Of a stretch of 64,000 bases of DNA, positions 33,290 through 46,200 are shown one piece after another. The stretch spans positions 1,906,116-1,970,115 of the forward strand of contig JABAKD010000006.1 in the NCBI GenBank assembly GCA_012845835.1, written 5' to 3'. This stretch comes from Undaria pinnatifida (taxonomy: Eukaryota; Sar; Phaeophyceae; Laminariales; Alariaceae). The position numbers and the translations under genes are program-made. The notes beneath the pieces are model-generated. The model had not been told where the DNA came from and ran no database searches. It was given only the letters and a program-made list of their open reading frames with translations. The first letter of the stretch is position 1, and the number at the start of each line of letters is the position of its first letter.

Positions 33290-34020
33290 CGCGGGCGCCC
33301 GCGAGCGCTCACGTGATATCCCTTGATCTACCGCGGTACCTCGCGACACTCGATGCGGCGGCCCGCGGGAGCTCCCGCGGTATACCGTGTGGGCCCGTGG
33401 GCACTCGCAACGCCCAAGGTTGTTACCCGCGAGATAATCCGCAGGAATCCGCGGTATCTCATATTGTAGTTCTCGCAGGCATTCCCGCGGGCACCTAATA
33501 TGTCTCAGGCTTCTAGGCTTAGGCCCACGCTCAGGCTCACACCCGGGGCTTGGTTCAAAGGGTCAAGGTGAAAGCACTCAACAAAACCTCAAACACGTGG
33601 GACTAGCGCTTGTCAACCTGAAGTATGTTACGGGCACACACCTAACCCCTTCAGAGCCCAAAAATTTCCTCTCATACTCACTTCAAGTAAATGTAAAAAT
33701 AGAAATGGTTTCCTGTAGTGAAGGCGGTAAAAGGTTATGATGGAGATGTGTATTCCGCCCGCGGGAGCCCATAACAACTACGCAGGGAGATATCGCGGGG
33801 GTTCTTCGGACAGTCGGCAAGCCCCATGATGGGAACATCCACAGGATACCGCGGGATTACAGACGGGCGCCCGCGACATCTCCCACGGGTGCCCGCGAGT
33901 TCCTCTTGCGGGCGGCCGCGAGTTCCCATGGGAACTAAGTTGGGATGTCGCGTTCTCTCGTGGTAACGACTATGGGCCCCCGCGGGTGCCCGCGGGGCGC
34001 CATAGGCGCGACCTCGGGCG
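33290..34020. repeat. Palindrome-rich CCGCGGG region
   Basis: Many copies of cccgcgg/ccgcggg and ggcgcccgcgag in both orientations, separated by a roughly 230-bp AT-richer piece (33500-33740) that includes a diverged 85-bp element. Confidence 0.6.
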
Positions 34021-34945
34021 ATCGCGAAACACACGGTGATCTGCGTCCCCCCAAACAATCCCGAGACAGTGCAGTGTGGTGTGAGACGAAATCACGGAAA
34101 GAAATTTCACCGGACTAACTGGGGCCTCGTACTGTAGGATGCACGGCACTATAACCAAAGGGATGGCGATGGCGAAACTGCGGAATACTTGTAGTAAGCA
34201 TTCCCGCACGGGCACCGAGGCCAACGTGCTTCTCACCTTTCGATAATTCTGCAGTAGTAATTTTCAAGTATAGCGACGTGAGTTACGTTAGATTTGCTCG
34301 CTTCTGTTGGGCGCTAGCTACTTCCTCGCGGCATTATCACGAAAAATGACTCGTTGCCAAGCTTGCAGTTATTTGAAGGGGGGGGGTGGCCTGTGCAGAG
34401 GCCGACTCCCTATAGCTAACGGTCCAATCCTCTCAGACAGCGACACACAGAATATCCCTCACCACTCGGAAGGGTGAGACCTTCCCGCCCTATTCACACG
34501 ATGACGTATCGACACACGACACGAAGCGTTATTAAGCCCCAAGCGTTTGGGAATCAGAAACATTCAGATGGCACAAAGATATCTGTGGATCCAGGTTAAG
34601 ATATTGTTATGGATCTTTTCGTATCAGCCAGAAATGCCAGTATCACGAGTTGTAGAGAGTATGTACACCTTGGTAGGCATTACTCGGAGTACTATTTTTA
34701 ATAAACTGAAAATGCGTGGAAGTGTGGTGAGCTTAAGCTTTATTTTTCCCCATACCATCCGCCGGAGGATTAAAAAAAAAAAAACTGTCTGGCAGGCTCG
34801 CAGTTAGTTGCGTGGTGTGTTATCTACCTATAATAGGCCGACTCCCAAGCTAACTTCCTGTCCTCTGATACAGCGGTGTACAAAGAACTGCGTGGCTATC
34901 ATACGACTATAGAGGGGGGGGGGCATACCTTCTAGAACTACCGTG

Positions 34946-35232
34946 GCACGTTACGATAGGAGGTATACCTTTTTTTGGCTATTTTGCTTTCTGAATGACG
35001 GGGCTACTTAATTTAACCCAACAATCGCCGGAAAAAATCGAACATTTTTTAATGCATGATTCTCGTTGTGTGTCTCTAACTAGGTCTAGAGGCCATTTTT
35101 TTTTTGTGCCCGCGGTCTATCTGTTTATTTTTCTCAAAATCAGTTATATTGGGGGCGGTCTTGAGTGAGCCCAAAATTGAGGGGTAGTATTAGAAAAAAA
35201 GTGGTGCACCTCTATCGAAGCACGCGTCTTTA
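34946..35232 (+). mobile_element. MITE, GACGCGTGCTACGATAGA family, diverged
   Basis: Left end gttacgataggagg, right end cctctatcgaagcacgcgtc, middle gaatgacggggct and gaggggtagtatta. Fragments of the same ends occur near 36246, 37520 and 46800. Confidence 0.65.
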
Positions 35233-35589
35233 GTCCACGGCATCGCGTACCAACACGCGATGAGCGTTGCTCCAGCCATCTGTGAGTGAGGACAATAATA
35301 CCAGGAAAACAAAAAATCAAACAAACGGTACGTAGGGGCGTCAAGTGCGTCAAGTGTTCGCTGTGGCACCTACAGGATGTGATATAGCTGTATGGAACTT
35401 TCGTGAGCTCACGGTGTGCCTTCTTTCTCCATGCCTTCATGCGCCTAAAGAATAATTGTTTATGTGGCGTTTCATGGCACTGCTTCCTTTCATTGTAGAA
35501 TGATCCCGGAAGATATGTGATCGTACGAGCGTTCATCATGCAACCGATTGCCCCGACAGCAGTTACATGACAGCTTAAGACCTCTCGTA

Positions 35590-35890
35590 AAATGGTTCAT
35601 GAAAATTGCCATGGGGACTGCCTTGCGACTGCCTTGCGACTGCCATGGGGCTACGATAGCACTGCCATGCATTTGCCGCACATAGACGAAACTGCCGTGA
35701 TGTGCCGTGGACTGATACGAAACGGCCATGAGACGTCATGGGGTGTAACGAGATACCACGAGGTGCCACGAGGGAGCGTTATCGTGCCATGAGGGGTCAT
35801 GGAGCTCCATGGCAGTTTCCTGAGAGCCCCATGCATGATATCATGGCAGGCAGAGCTATGGCCGTCCCACGAAAATTCCCAAGGGAGCGT
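35590..35890. repeat. Degenerate CATGGC/GCCATG repeat
   Basis: Repeated steps of gccatgggg, actgccatg and ccatgagg in both orientations. A weaker continuation lies at 36400-36500. Confidence 0.55.
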
Positions 35891-38509
35891 TCATGGTAAC
35901 TAGTTGACTGCGCCACTAATACTGATCATGATAAAGACGATGACGTCGTCGGAGTTGCTTGCTCCGTGTCTTGATATGGTGGGGGCGCCATTTTTAAGAG
36001 TCGTGGAGGTAACATGCTGCGGAAAAGGTGTACGTTCTTTATTTCTGAGGCTGTTCACGTGGTGAGCTCTTTTATTGCATACCTCACCCAAAGAACTGAA
36101 TATTAGTAGGAGCAAGCTGAAAGTGCTTTTGTGATGACCGAACCCATGGCCAAGGTACAAAAAATATCCACATATATATTTCAAAACAAGATCGACGTTA
36201 ATTCCGACGATTTCATGTAATAAAGGACCACCGTCAGTCAGCCAAATAAGGGTATACCTCTATCGCAGCACGCATGGGAGACTTTCACGGGTTCGCGGGG
36301 GTGCGTCCAAGCACCAGCCAGGTAGTTTTACCGGTACCAGCGCAAGCCTGTGTAACTACCTGCCAATGAGTGTTCCAACAAGTCAACCCAATAGCCACAG
36401 CCCTGCGATGGCGCTTCATGCTACTGCCATGGCAGTGTCGTAGCAGCTACTACTGTATTCTAGTGGAGGCCCCATGGCAGTCTCTTGCCGGTCCCATATG
36501 GCTACGACTGAGTAACGCTATGCCCATCGATAGTAGTTGAGGACTGAGGCATTGCTACTGGGCGTGTAGGTAGCTCGTTTAGGCGCACGGAGACAACGAC
36601 GAATCAAAACGGAAAGCTGTCAAATCATGCACCCCTCCACTCGGGTAAAGTGAGCGATCCTATCCATTGTTACTATCATTTAACTTGTCATCTGACAATG
36701 TGTAACACTTGTTCCTATCATGCCACTCTAACATCGAAGGAAATAATCCAGTATTCAATCACTTCAGACGTGAAATATGTCACCAATCAAACCTTAAGTA
36801 GCACTTGATGAAAAAATACCTACAACGTAAGCGGCGCCAGATAAAAATCTGCAAGGGTGACGGTGCTCCGTCCTGCAAATAAATTACTCAAAGACGCCTG
36901 ATACTACTCTGCAGAGGTTCATCATTTCTTTGCTCAGGCTCGTCACTTGAAAAAGCCTTGTGGATCACTACAAAACTGGCCATGGCCAAAACTAAAGGTG
37001 TAACACGATGACCGCCAACATGGAAAGCATAGGTACCATCAATAAATGATGTTCGTAGTAATCTCACAATGAATCTTTGATGATTTACGCTAGACGCATC
37101 CTTGGCCACCCATGGAACGCGATTGGTTGCGGAAGCAGGCAAGTACAAATAACCGAACATAATGCGAACCCTACAAGAAGACCCGATTCACAAATCCGTT
37201 ATCCATCACGAACTGTTGCAGGCACACAAGACAACAGAAAACACCAACAGAGCCCGCCAAGCCGAGAGCCCGAAATTCGGACTTGAAGAGCACGCACGGT
37301 ACGCACGGCAAGAGGGCCTCGACTTTTCCTGACTCTCCTCGGTTGAGGAGGTTTATTCCTCGCCAAACACCTGGGAATATGACCAAGATGAAGGAGCGAC
37401 GCGATGGGCAATGCCATCGGCCTAGGGAACCAACGAAATTTGTGTAAAACACAGGTGAAATCCTGGCGATATTGTGTAGTTTCAAAGGTTACGAGCCTCG
37501 AAAAAGTGTTGCAAAAAACAAAAAAATCTACCCCTGTCGCAGCACGCGTCGAAACGCGATAATACCAGTACTTTCTATCCAGTTGAGGAGCTTTATACCT
37601 CACTCAAGAACTGGCTTTTGTCAAAAAATCAAAATACAACCCCACAAGGATCCCAAGACCCTAGATATACCACAAAGATCTACGCATTATTCATAGGCAA
37701 ATATGCAACATAAATACTACGTTAAACACACCGCATTCACACGCTATTCATATTTCCTCGGTTAACGATCTCCGCCTGTCATGAAAAACATTGGCCAAAC
37801 AAGAAAGGTGACATTAAGTACACCTGTCGTATGCCAGGTACGGCACGCATCGAAGCGCGACAGTTTCAGACATCGTCGATACATCAACCAGCTCGACCTT
37901 TCGGTTGTTCGCTGACGACGCCACGCTTCCTCGAAATTGCGATCAGGGCCGGGATAGACCAACTGTAGATGCCGGCCACTCGTCGACTATTTCGGCCATC
38001 TGCATAACTATCATCAAGTCCCGGAGGGCTCATGTGAGATGCCCTGCGCGTTCTGTTGACTCACGATACCGAGTAAACATGACCCCGAGCTACGGTGGTA
38101 GGCGGGGTGACACTGATCTCTCCGACGGATTTACGCTAATGTTAGAGCCACTGGGGCGAACGGCCCTGTACCCTACTCAAAACATGCACACACACACGAA
38201 ATGGCAGGCAATTCATGTCGTGAAACTATAATTGGCGCAATATAATGTTCACGACGTGCGGATGACTCCAGTCGTACTCTCCCGCGAGAACCCGTGAGCT
38301 AACCGCAACAAGATTACTCCCTCCCACCTTCGCCCGCGCACACACTGCCGGCGGCGTGCGAGCACATGCCCGCTGAATTACGACGTTCTAAAAGCACTCC
38401 CCACACCCTATCCTTGGTCGCATTTACTTGGAGACAACGGCGGCCGCTTTCACTCCACAGATGGAGCATCAATGAACGCCAACCTGTCAGCGGTTCATCC
38501 GCGTAGTGA

Positions 38510-39055
38510 TCGATAAATGTGAAGGTGATACTTGCACAGATACCGGGGGGGGGATGTAGATCAGCTGCCCACGTCAGGGCAATTGTTGTGATCCCACCCC
38601 CCCTTCAAAACGACGTTATTTGTGTATACCGGTTGACGGGTCTAAGTTTACGACCGAAGACGTCAAATGTGAATGTGTTATCTGCGGAGCCATTGAGGGG
38701 TAAAACGTCGATCAATTACCCAGCCCAAGGGTAAGTCTCATGACATTCTCCCCCCTTCAGAACCGGGGGGGACATCTGGGCCGTAAGGTTTCACGGATCT
38801 CGGCATATGGCCAGTGACGTCAAATGTGAAGTGGACGGGCTACCCACTAAGCTAACGGCTAAAATAATAACTAACTACCATCCCAGGGGCAAGTGATAGA
38901 ACCTTCTTCCGCTCTTGGGACATCGCGGTCTTTGGGACGTGGCGGTCGACGAGCCTCTGTATGGAATCGACGACGTAAAAGTGGAGGTACTACGTACCTA
39001 GCTAACGGGGTCAACTTCGATCGACTACACCCAGCCATGGTGAACGAAAATATCA
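38510..39055 (+). repeat. About 153-bp tandem repeat, four diverged units
   Basis: Units begin near 38514, 38664, 38817 and 38969 with (gtc)aaatgtgaa or gtaaaagtggag. Each continues with a gctaacgg-like block and ends with a wayTACCCAGCCcagggt-like block. The second and third units are the closest pair. Confidence 0.65.
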
Positions 39056-39937
39056 TGTGACGCACTGTCGGCGCCAAAGAAGCACAACCGCGAGTCGCTT
39101 TTCTTGCAGGCTGCTGCTCGCGCTCGAGACAACTGCGGCGGAGTGCCCCTCAATCACCAGACGAATACAACCTTAGGCGTACTACCTCTTAGGGCGGGTG
39201 CGGGCCAGGCATCACCAGACCTCACCAACCTCTTACCACAATCAATACATTATACATACATGACGAAGTCAACGAAAACAGCAGGTAAAACAGAAAAAAA
39301 CAGGCAAGTTACCCACGACAGTGATGACCCCTCGATGTCATGCTGCATTGGAGCCTGTGGCGAATCTGCACACGTACTCCAACGCGCACCTCGACACACG
39401 ATACTTCATGTTTTACCACTTGATGTTCCAGCGCGTAAGGTCAAGGGGAGGGGTGTGTACGGCATCAAAGTACCAGAAGCACGAAAGCAATAGCCTCCCA
39501 GATCCACAAACCTGAGAAGCACGACAAACCGGAGAAGCTCGAAACAAAGCCTCACAGGTCACCAAACCTATGCCTGCAGCGAACACAACATACATCCATG
39601 TTCGATGGGTGGCAGTTGAACTAAACTCGCTTCCAATTGTAAGAGTAGGTCTACGTGTACAACAAGCAGCTCCAGCGCTCAAACGTACGTGCACCACAAA
39701 TGATAGCAGAATACCCTTAGATACCGCCCCACCCACACCTCACGGTGGTCCGCGCTTGGTGCACGTGATGTTTGCTGCTCGATGAAACCCTACGTGCTCC
39801 GTCCCGGTATTATATCGATGCGACATCCTATAAACACACGACCACACGGCCATGAATGAACTGGACATCCTCCCAACGCATACATGAGCACACCATACAT
39901 AGGTACGCTGGCAACATGTTTGGAGGATACGAGTTCG

Positions 39938-40216
39938 TTAGGGGGTCTTGCGCTCCAAGCCTTGCCGCTCCAGAGCTATAAATCCCGACTCGCAAGTTGC
40001 CCCATCAACGAGAGCGTTCAAGTGGCGCATGGATTCGACGAAGAGGTAGTACTCCGCCAGTGATAGCGAAGGGTCCACCGCGCAGCTGAATGGCGGCTTG
40101 ATCAAGGGGATGTTCCAGATTGATACGGTCTGGAACAAATGATGAGACACCCAAAACTGCGGATTGACGAACCACAAGCCTTCGGGGTTGTGCGAGTATG
40201 CCCATGCAGCTAACAC
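39938..40216 (-). CDS. Exon 9: C-terminal end and stop
   Basis: 279 nt including the stop, phase 0, acceptor tatag. Encodes VLAAWAYSHNPEGLWFVNPQ, FWVSHHLFQTVSIWNIPLIK, PPFSCAVDPSLSLAEY and GATCESGFIALERQG. The tatag acceptor rather than the nearer ttag keeps the frame with exon 8. Confidence 0.84.
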   Translation of the reverse strand: MLAAWAYSHNPEGLWFVNPQFWVSHHLFQTVSIWNIPLIKPPFSCAVDPSLSLAEYYLFVESMRHLNALVDGATCESGFIALERQGLERKTP

Positions 40217-43200
40217 CTATACCGCGCGCCGAGACACGTGGTGGCAGAGTTTCACAAAGGGGGGGGTATTGAGCACGATCTTCTTCCACGATAATGGTCT
40301 AGATACCGTGAAAAACACTGTTAACGGCAAAAAATGTTGAAATAATTTGGGGTAATGCAGGGATGCAATTGTTGTGCTTGATTACTTTCCACATTTGAGG
40401 CAGGCGATAAAATATGAAAAGTAGTATGTTCTGGTAAGAAAACGCACTCAGTAAACTTTTCCGTCGGCGTGTCATGCCGGGATTATGTTCCAGACCATCT
40501 TCTACTACTGAGTATATCAGGTAGTACGTATCAATAGGTATTGACGCAGGCAGGCACAATGCTCGTCTTCTTAACAGGATCGCACCAGCAAAAAACGTCC
40601 GTGCACCCCAATTTCGGTGTGCATGTAGGGGATACGCGTGCTACGGTTGAGGTAGCACTCTGCTTCTCAAATAGTTTCTGAAAGACGGGGCTCCTTAACC
40701 CAAAACCGTCGAAAATACGCCCCATTTAGTTTGGGATGATTCTCGTTTTATACCTAGGCCATGGGATTTTTCATCCGGTATCATAGCAGTTTTTTTTTCT
40801 TCAAGGATCTCAAAGTGAGGGGTAGCATTGGAAAAAACATGGCGCACCTCTATCGTAGCACGCGTCGGGAAGAGAGTAAGACGCCTGCTACGATAGAGCT
40901 AGCACTTTTTCGAGAGACGAAATGTGATTGTCGGGACTTTCCTTGACGCCTTTAAAACTGGAAACCCTGTTTGGGGACAAATTTACTTGAAGTTAGTATA
41001 GGGAGGGGTTTGGGGACTCTAAGACCCAGGATACGGTACCAGAGGGGTCCCCCTTTTGGAGCCTTTGCGGTCGTAAGTTTTCTGGACGTTTTTATAATTG
41101 GCGGTATCGATCCAAAATGGAATGGTAGTCTACGCTGCGCCATAAAAAAACGCCTATTGATAATAAGGCATTCTTATTTGTGATGTACTGAGTCACTCGA
41201 GCGGGTGGCAAAAGCCAGGTAATGAGAATGGAGGTGTGGTGCTACAATACCGGAGCCGTGCTCTTGACTAAATATCGCTGCAGTTTCGTTTCGTCTTGTC
41301 GGCTTTTCTTTCGTTTTCTTATACATACTACCTAGCACAAGGTATTTTTCATCGGGTTGCGCTTTTTTTTTTTTTTTTTTAAATCAACAAAATCAACGTT
41401 TTTTTCATGGAGTATAACGCTCCACCGCCCTCGGAAAGAAAACGGTGGTGCAACGACACCGTAGAGCATGAATCGCAACACTTCAATGCACTCGGCATGC
41501 TAGCAACTGCCCGTCCCACCTCTGGTGCGGAGACATCTTCCACCTCAGCGAGAAGGTTCAAGACACGCTCATCGTCAATCCACGCCTGCGACGTTGCTGT
41601 ATCCAATAGCTCATCAGCGAGCAGTAGCTCACAGAGCTCGGAGTTGACAAAAGACGGCAACATCAAGTCCGCCCCAAACGTGAACACAGGAGACTCAAAG
41701 CCGAGGAGAATTGACGACGCTCTCGCGCTCGCTCGACTGGCGTAGTCAGCCAAGTGTCGGTCGATGTATCCCACCAAGAGTTCCCCCTGAGGAGAGTGGG
41801 TGTCCTTAGCGGTGAAGGTTCGCGAGAGGAGAGACCCCGGGTTCATGTAGTAGATGAGCTTTGCGCCGTCGCCACAGTATTTGTCGGCAAGAAGTGCCGA
41901 GAATTCTGGATTGCTGGACCGTTTGACGGTTACCCCTGGTAGATAGCTGAACATCCTGCGAGGGGAATACGACGGACGCGAGTGCAAGAGGAAAAGCGCG
42001 CAACGAGTTTAGGCAAGGGTACGCACAATATATGTTTCAGAAACCACACCCCTGTTTTCGACGCCTGTTGACAGAAGAAGGAGGGCGGCACGTATTGCGC
42101 TGAAGCCAAACACAACGAATTCTAAAGCAAATATTGCGTTAGTTTCTGCATTCGCAACACCAATCCCACCTCACCCGTCCGGTTTTGTTTTTCAGTTTGG
42201 CGAGTTTAAGGAGGGACGAGCCAAAGCAAACGACCCTGTGGCACAACAAGGACTACCCATGCGTCCACACACGACGGCTTGGAGAGAAAGAAGAGGGGCT
42301 TACCGTTCAAAGATACTGATGTCCTGATTGCTGACGGCGATGGCCGTGCGCATGCCCGGCATAAACGTCAGTACACTGCGGACCATGGCATCCGTCTCGC
42401 CGATCCCCTGCGCGCTGGAGGAAATAAACGCGCACAGGTTGCCTCGGACAACGTCTTTCTCAAACGGCATAGCTGCAAACCTGTCGAACTCTTCAGCATC
42501 AAAGCTGCTCCCCCTGTCCCCGGGGAGCACAGGGCGAGCTTCACCATAAAAACTGCTGCTCTTCCCCCCGGGAAACGCAGGGCGAGCCCCACCAGTAAAA
42601 GCTTGGGACAGCGAGTGTTCCATGCGTTCTGGCCAACCTCGACCCGTAAACGTTGGACTAGGTTCTTCCGCATCTTCTGGCAGCGCTCCGCCGGTCGAAC
42701 CTTGCGGTAACAGTTGTTCTTCCATGGATGCTGGCTGCCCGCGAGCGTACCCGTTCAGTAGTTCTTCCATAGCTTCTGCCTGCGCTGCACCGGCAGAGCC
42801 TTGCACCAGGTGTTCTTCCAAAATGTCCGGCTTCTCGCGGGTGTAGATGCCTTGTTGATCTTCCGTAACGTCTGGCGGCGCTTCGTCGGTAGACGCGTGG
42901 GTCAGATCTTCTTCCATGGGTTCCGGCCGCTCGCGGGCGTACGCACCCAATTGTTCCTCCACAACTTCCGGATTCCCGCGACCGCGCGCACTCATAAGCT
43001 CCAGATCATCGCACATGACAACACCGAAATCTGAGGAGGAGACCGCCCTTCTAGCAGCGGGCAGGTCGTCGTAGCAAGTCCGGCAGTGGAATCCCAACCC
43101 GCTGTCGCCGCAGCCTTGTGTGCCGTACAGGGAACTGGAGTTGGGGGGGACGGAGCACTCTGGGTCGCACACGTTTCTTGTGGTGCTAGTCGCGGCCGAC

Positions 43201-46200
43201 TCGCAGTCTGGGTGACAGTCGCTGTTTCTGGAACGCCTGCGGGACCATTGTAGGTACGTTTCGAGAACACGCGGGGTCATTGAGACGGGAGAATATCACA
43301 GGCCACGGCGGAGAGGGTCGCTGGGAGAGGAGAAGACGGTTACAGGGCGCGGCGGAGATGTGCAAATACGAGCTCGTGCAAATGAAAACGCACGGCTTCG
43401 ACCGCAAAGGTTGAAAATCAAACAACCCGCTTGCTGCAAAAGCACGGCCTCAAGGGGCAACATAAAACACTATGGTCGTCTAGGCAGTCGTGGAAGGGGT
43501 CATAGATATATCAAACTGTGACAAACGAGCAACGAGACGTCCTTCCAACTGCTGTGCCACCTGTACCCAGCCCTCTCTCTCTGATTGGCATGTGTTATGC
43601 CGATGTTAAAATAGACAAGGTTATGCCGAAAGCAACGATATTTTGAGAGCATCCGTACCCTGATAACACCCTGTGATGTACCAAAGAAGCCTAAGGCTTA
43701 CCGTCGCAAACGTTTTCCCGTACCATTAAAAAAATGAAATAACTTTCCCCCAAAACACGCGTACACGTCTAAATGGGTCAATCCGGCAGACGAAGTAGCT
43801 CCACTCACACAACTGACAACCAACGTCTATTCTGCTGCCGATTGGATCCCGTGTGGCTGAAACTTCCATCAGCACTCGCATACTCCAGGGTATCACACAT
43901 GATGGCCTCGGTACCGAACGACTCGGCGTGTTTAGCAGCGGCCATGCTCGTGTAGCAGGTCCGGCAGTTCACACCAAACGTGTCATCGTTGCAGCCTCGC
44001 GTGTGGAGCAGGGGATTGTCGCCGGAGCAGCTCGAGTCGCAGACGCGGGTGACCCCTTCGCTTGATTTGCACCCCGGACGACAGATGCGATTTGGCAAAC
44101 GCCTGTCGGAAAATTGCGGGTGCGTTTCGAGGATACACGGGGTGTTCAGAAGGGAGAAGGTTGCATGAGGTATCGGGCACACGTAAATAAAGGGCGGCTT
44201 GCGCGGATGAGAGAGTGCGACTAGGCTTGTGTGTCGAACAAGGGGTGGTCAAGTCTAAGACGCGGGTATCCCCTTTGCTACAATCCGAGTCATCGCCGCT
44301 GCTCGTCGAACGTAGTTCGAATGTTCGGTGCATGCCGGGGGTGGTGCTCGTGTTATGTATTGCCGCAGTCGTTCAGGTGTTCACAGCGGGTGGTGGTGGT
44401 GGGGGGGGGGGTGGGGGGGGCTTATGGGACACCGGAGATGCACAAATAACCGATTTTTCCAGCTTCAAAGGTTGAGAGTGTTGCTAAGCTTGTGTGTCAA
44501 ACAGGGAGGTGTCATTGGAGTAGTCAGAGACGCAGACGTGGGTGATTCCTTCGCCGGAATTTCAACCCGAGCGACACCCGCTGCTTGAAGAACGGTTTTC
44601 GGGGTATTCCCGCCACATTTCGAGGACACGGGGTGTTTAGGAGTAGAGAGAAATACGTGAGGCATGAAGGGGGGGCGAAAAGAAACGACGGCTCGAGCTT
44701 CGAATCTGAGGAGTGTGGCCGGGCTTGTGTGACGAGTGGGGGGTGGTCGTTGAAGCGGAGTGAGTTGCAGAGGCGGATAACTCTTTTCGCGGATTTACAT
44801 CCCGAGCCGCAGCAGCTGTTTCTTGTCGAACCCTTGTCGCAATTTTTCAGGTGTATTGCGAAGGCACACGGGGTGCTCAAGAGGAAAGAAGGTTGCATGA
44901 GGCACCGGCAAGAGGAAAGAAGGTTGCATGAGGCACCGGAGAGGCACAAGAAAAACACGACTGACCGCGGGTGCGGCAGAGCGGATACCCCGCATCTCTC
45001 AATACTGGCCTTTGAGCCACTCGCAAACAAGAATGACTCTCTACACCTCACAGAAAAAAATACATGTTAGACAATTTCTTTGACGTAGTCAGTATAGCTT
45101 CTTGCTATTCCACAGCGGATTTATGTCGAAAATATTGACAGCACGAAAGCTTGACACCGCGCGAAGAAACGGGAGGATCACTCGCATGAGTGACCTGAGC
45201 TACTGCAAAAAAAGGCCCCAGAACAGAACGCAGAACTGATCCCCCTGCCGCAGCCGCGATCGACGCGGATTTCAGAGCTTACGAGTGTGGCTAGGCTTGT
45301 GTGTCGAACAGGGCATTGTCATCGAATCATACGGATTCGCAGACGCGGGCTGCCAGTCTGTTTTTTTTGCATTCCGAGTGACAGCCGTGGTTTGTCGACC
45401 GCCTGGCGTTCGCTGTCTGAACATTTCGAAGAAATAACGAGGGGTGTTCGGAGGAGGGCGCGTTCGTTGTTCGCTTTATTTTTTCGCTTTCCTTGGCCAG
45501 TGTCCCATTGACCTCGAACCTCTTTCGAGACGGATCATCGTCCGCACTCCTGCTGAAGACCACTACTCCAATATTTTGTCGGCTCATTACGTCTGGTCGT
45601 ATATTACATAGCGAAGAAATACTGAGTACTTAAATATACATCGGGGAGGCGCAAAGAAAGGACGGCTCGAGTTTCTAAGGTTGATATTGCGAATAAGCTT
45701 TTCGGCTGAACAGGGGCCGCTCGTCGGAGCAGTTCGTGACACAGATGCATGTGATCTCTTCGCCGGATTTGGTGACAGACGCTGTTTGTCGTACTTCTTT
45801 AGGGAGGTTGTTGGTACATTGGAGGACACGCGAGGCAATTTCGCGGACCACCGAGAATATTAGGCGGAGAGAAGGTTGCAAGCAGAAATGCGCAAGTTAA
45901 TGTTGACTTCAAGGTCACAGCTGGACACCAACAACCCAGCTTGCGGGCCAGTCTATCGATGTAGGCATGTGCAGAGGCAGTCAACACGCGCGTTCGTTCA
46001 ACAATGGTGTCATCACATTCACAGCGAAAAGAGCAGCCAATACACCAACTTAGGAGTCGGAGAGAAACAAGGAGAGGTGAAGTGACGACAACAGTTATTC
46101 CGCAATGCGCCGCAAATCTCCCGCGAAGCATCAAAACCTCGCCAAAACACGGGTTCATTTTAGCTAAATCTTGGTCGTTGTCGGCGGTTGACATGTTCGA

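Larger units (their letters stand above)
31400..39937. other. Repeat-rich intergenic stretch
   Basis: No gene supported. Apart from the repeats listed, 32220-33280, 36500-37700 and 37750-38500 show no recognisable signal. A 90-codon minus-strand frame at 36888-37160 is open but unlike any family I know. Confidence 0.4.
43128..45890 (-). repeat. Ladder of seven related exon starts (units A-G)
   Basis: Units near 43128-43330 (A, start of exon 7), 43990-44215 (B, start of exon 6), then C to G. Each contains intron end, acceptor and about 30 codons of the cysteine module. Shared plus-strand words are cttgtgtgtcgaacaggg, cgcagacgcgggt, cgaggacacggggtgtt and gaaggttgcatgaggcaccg. Confidence 0.78.

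Noticed and set aside
36888..37160. 90-residue minus-strand frame with VPWVAKDASS
   Set aside because: No recognised domain, no convincing splice partners, and the surrounding DNA looks non-coding.
38510..39055. CRISPR-like or tRNA-like array
   Set aside because: Units of about 153 bp without short identical repeats and unique spacers, and no cloverleaf visible.
44222..45890. Units C to G as real coding exons
   Set aside because: Stops (D, F), wrong phase at the acceptor (E) and lost cysteines (C, G), whereas exon 5 joins exon 6 perfectly.
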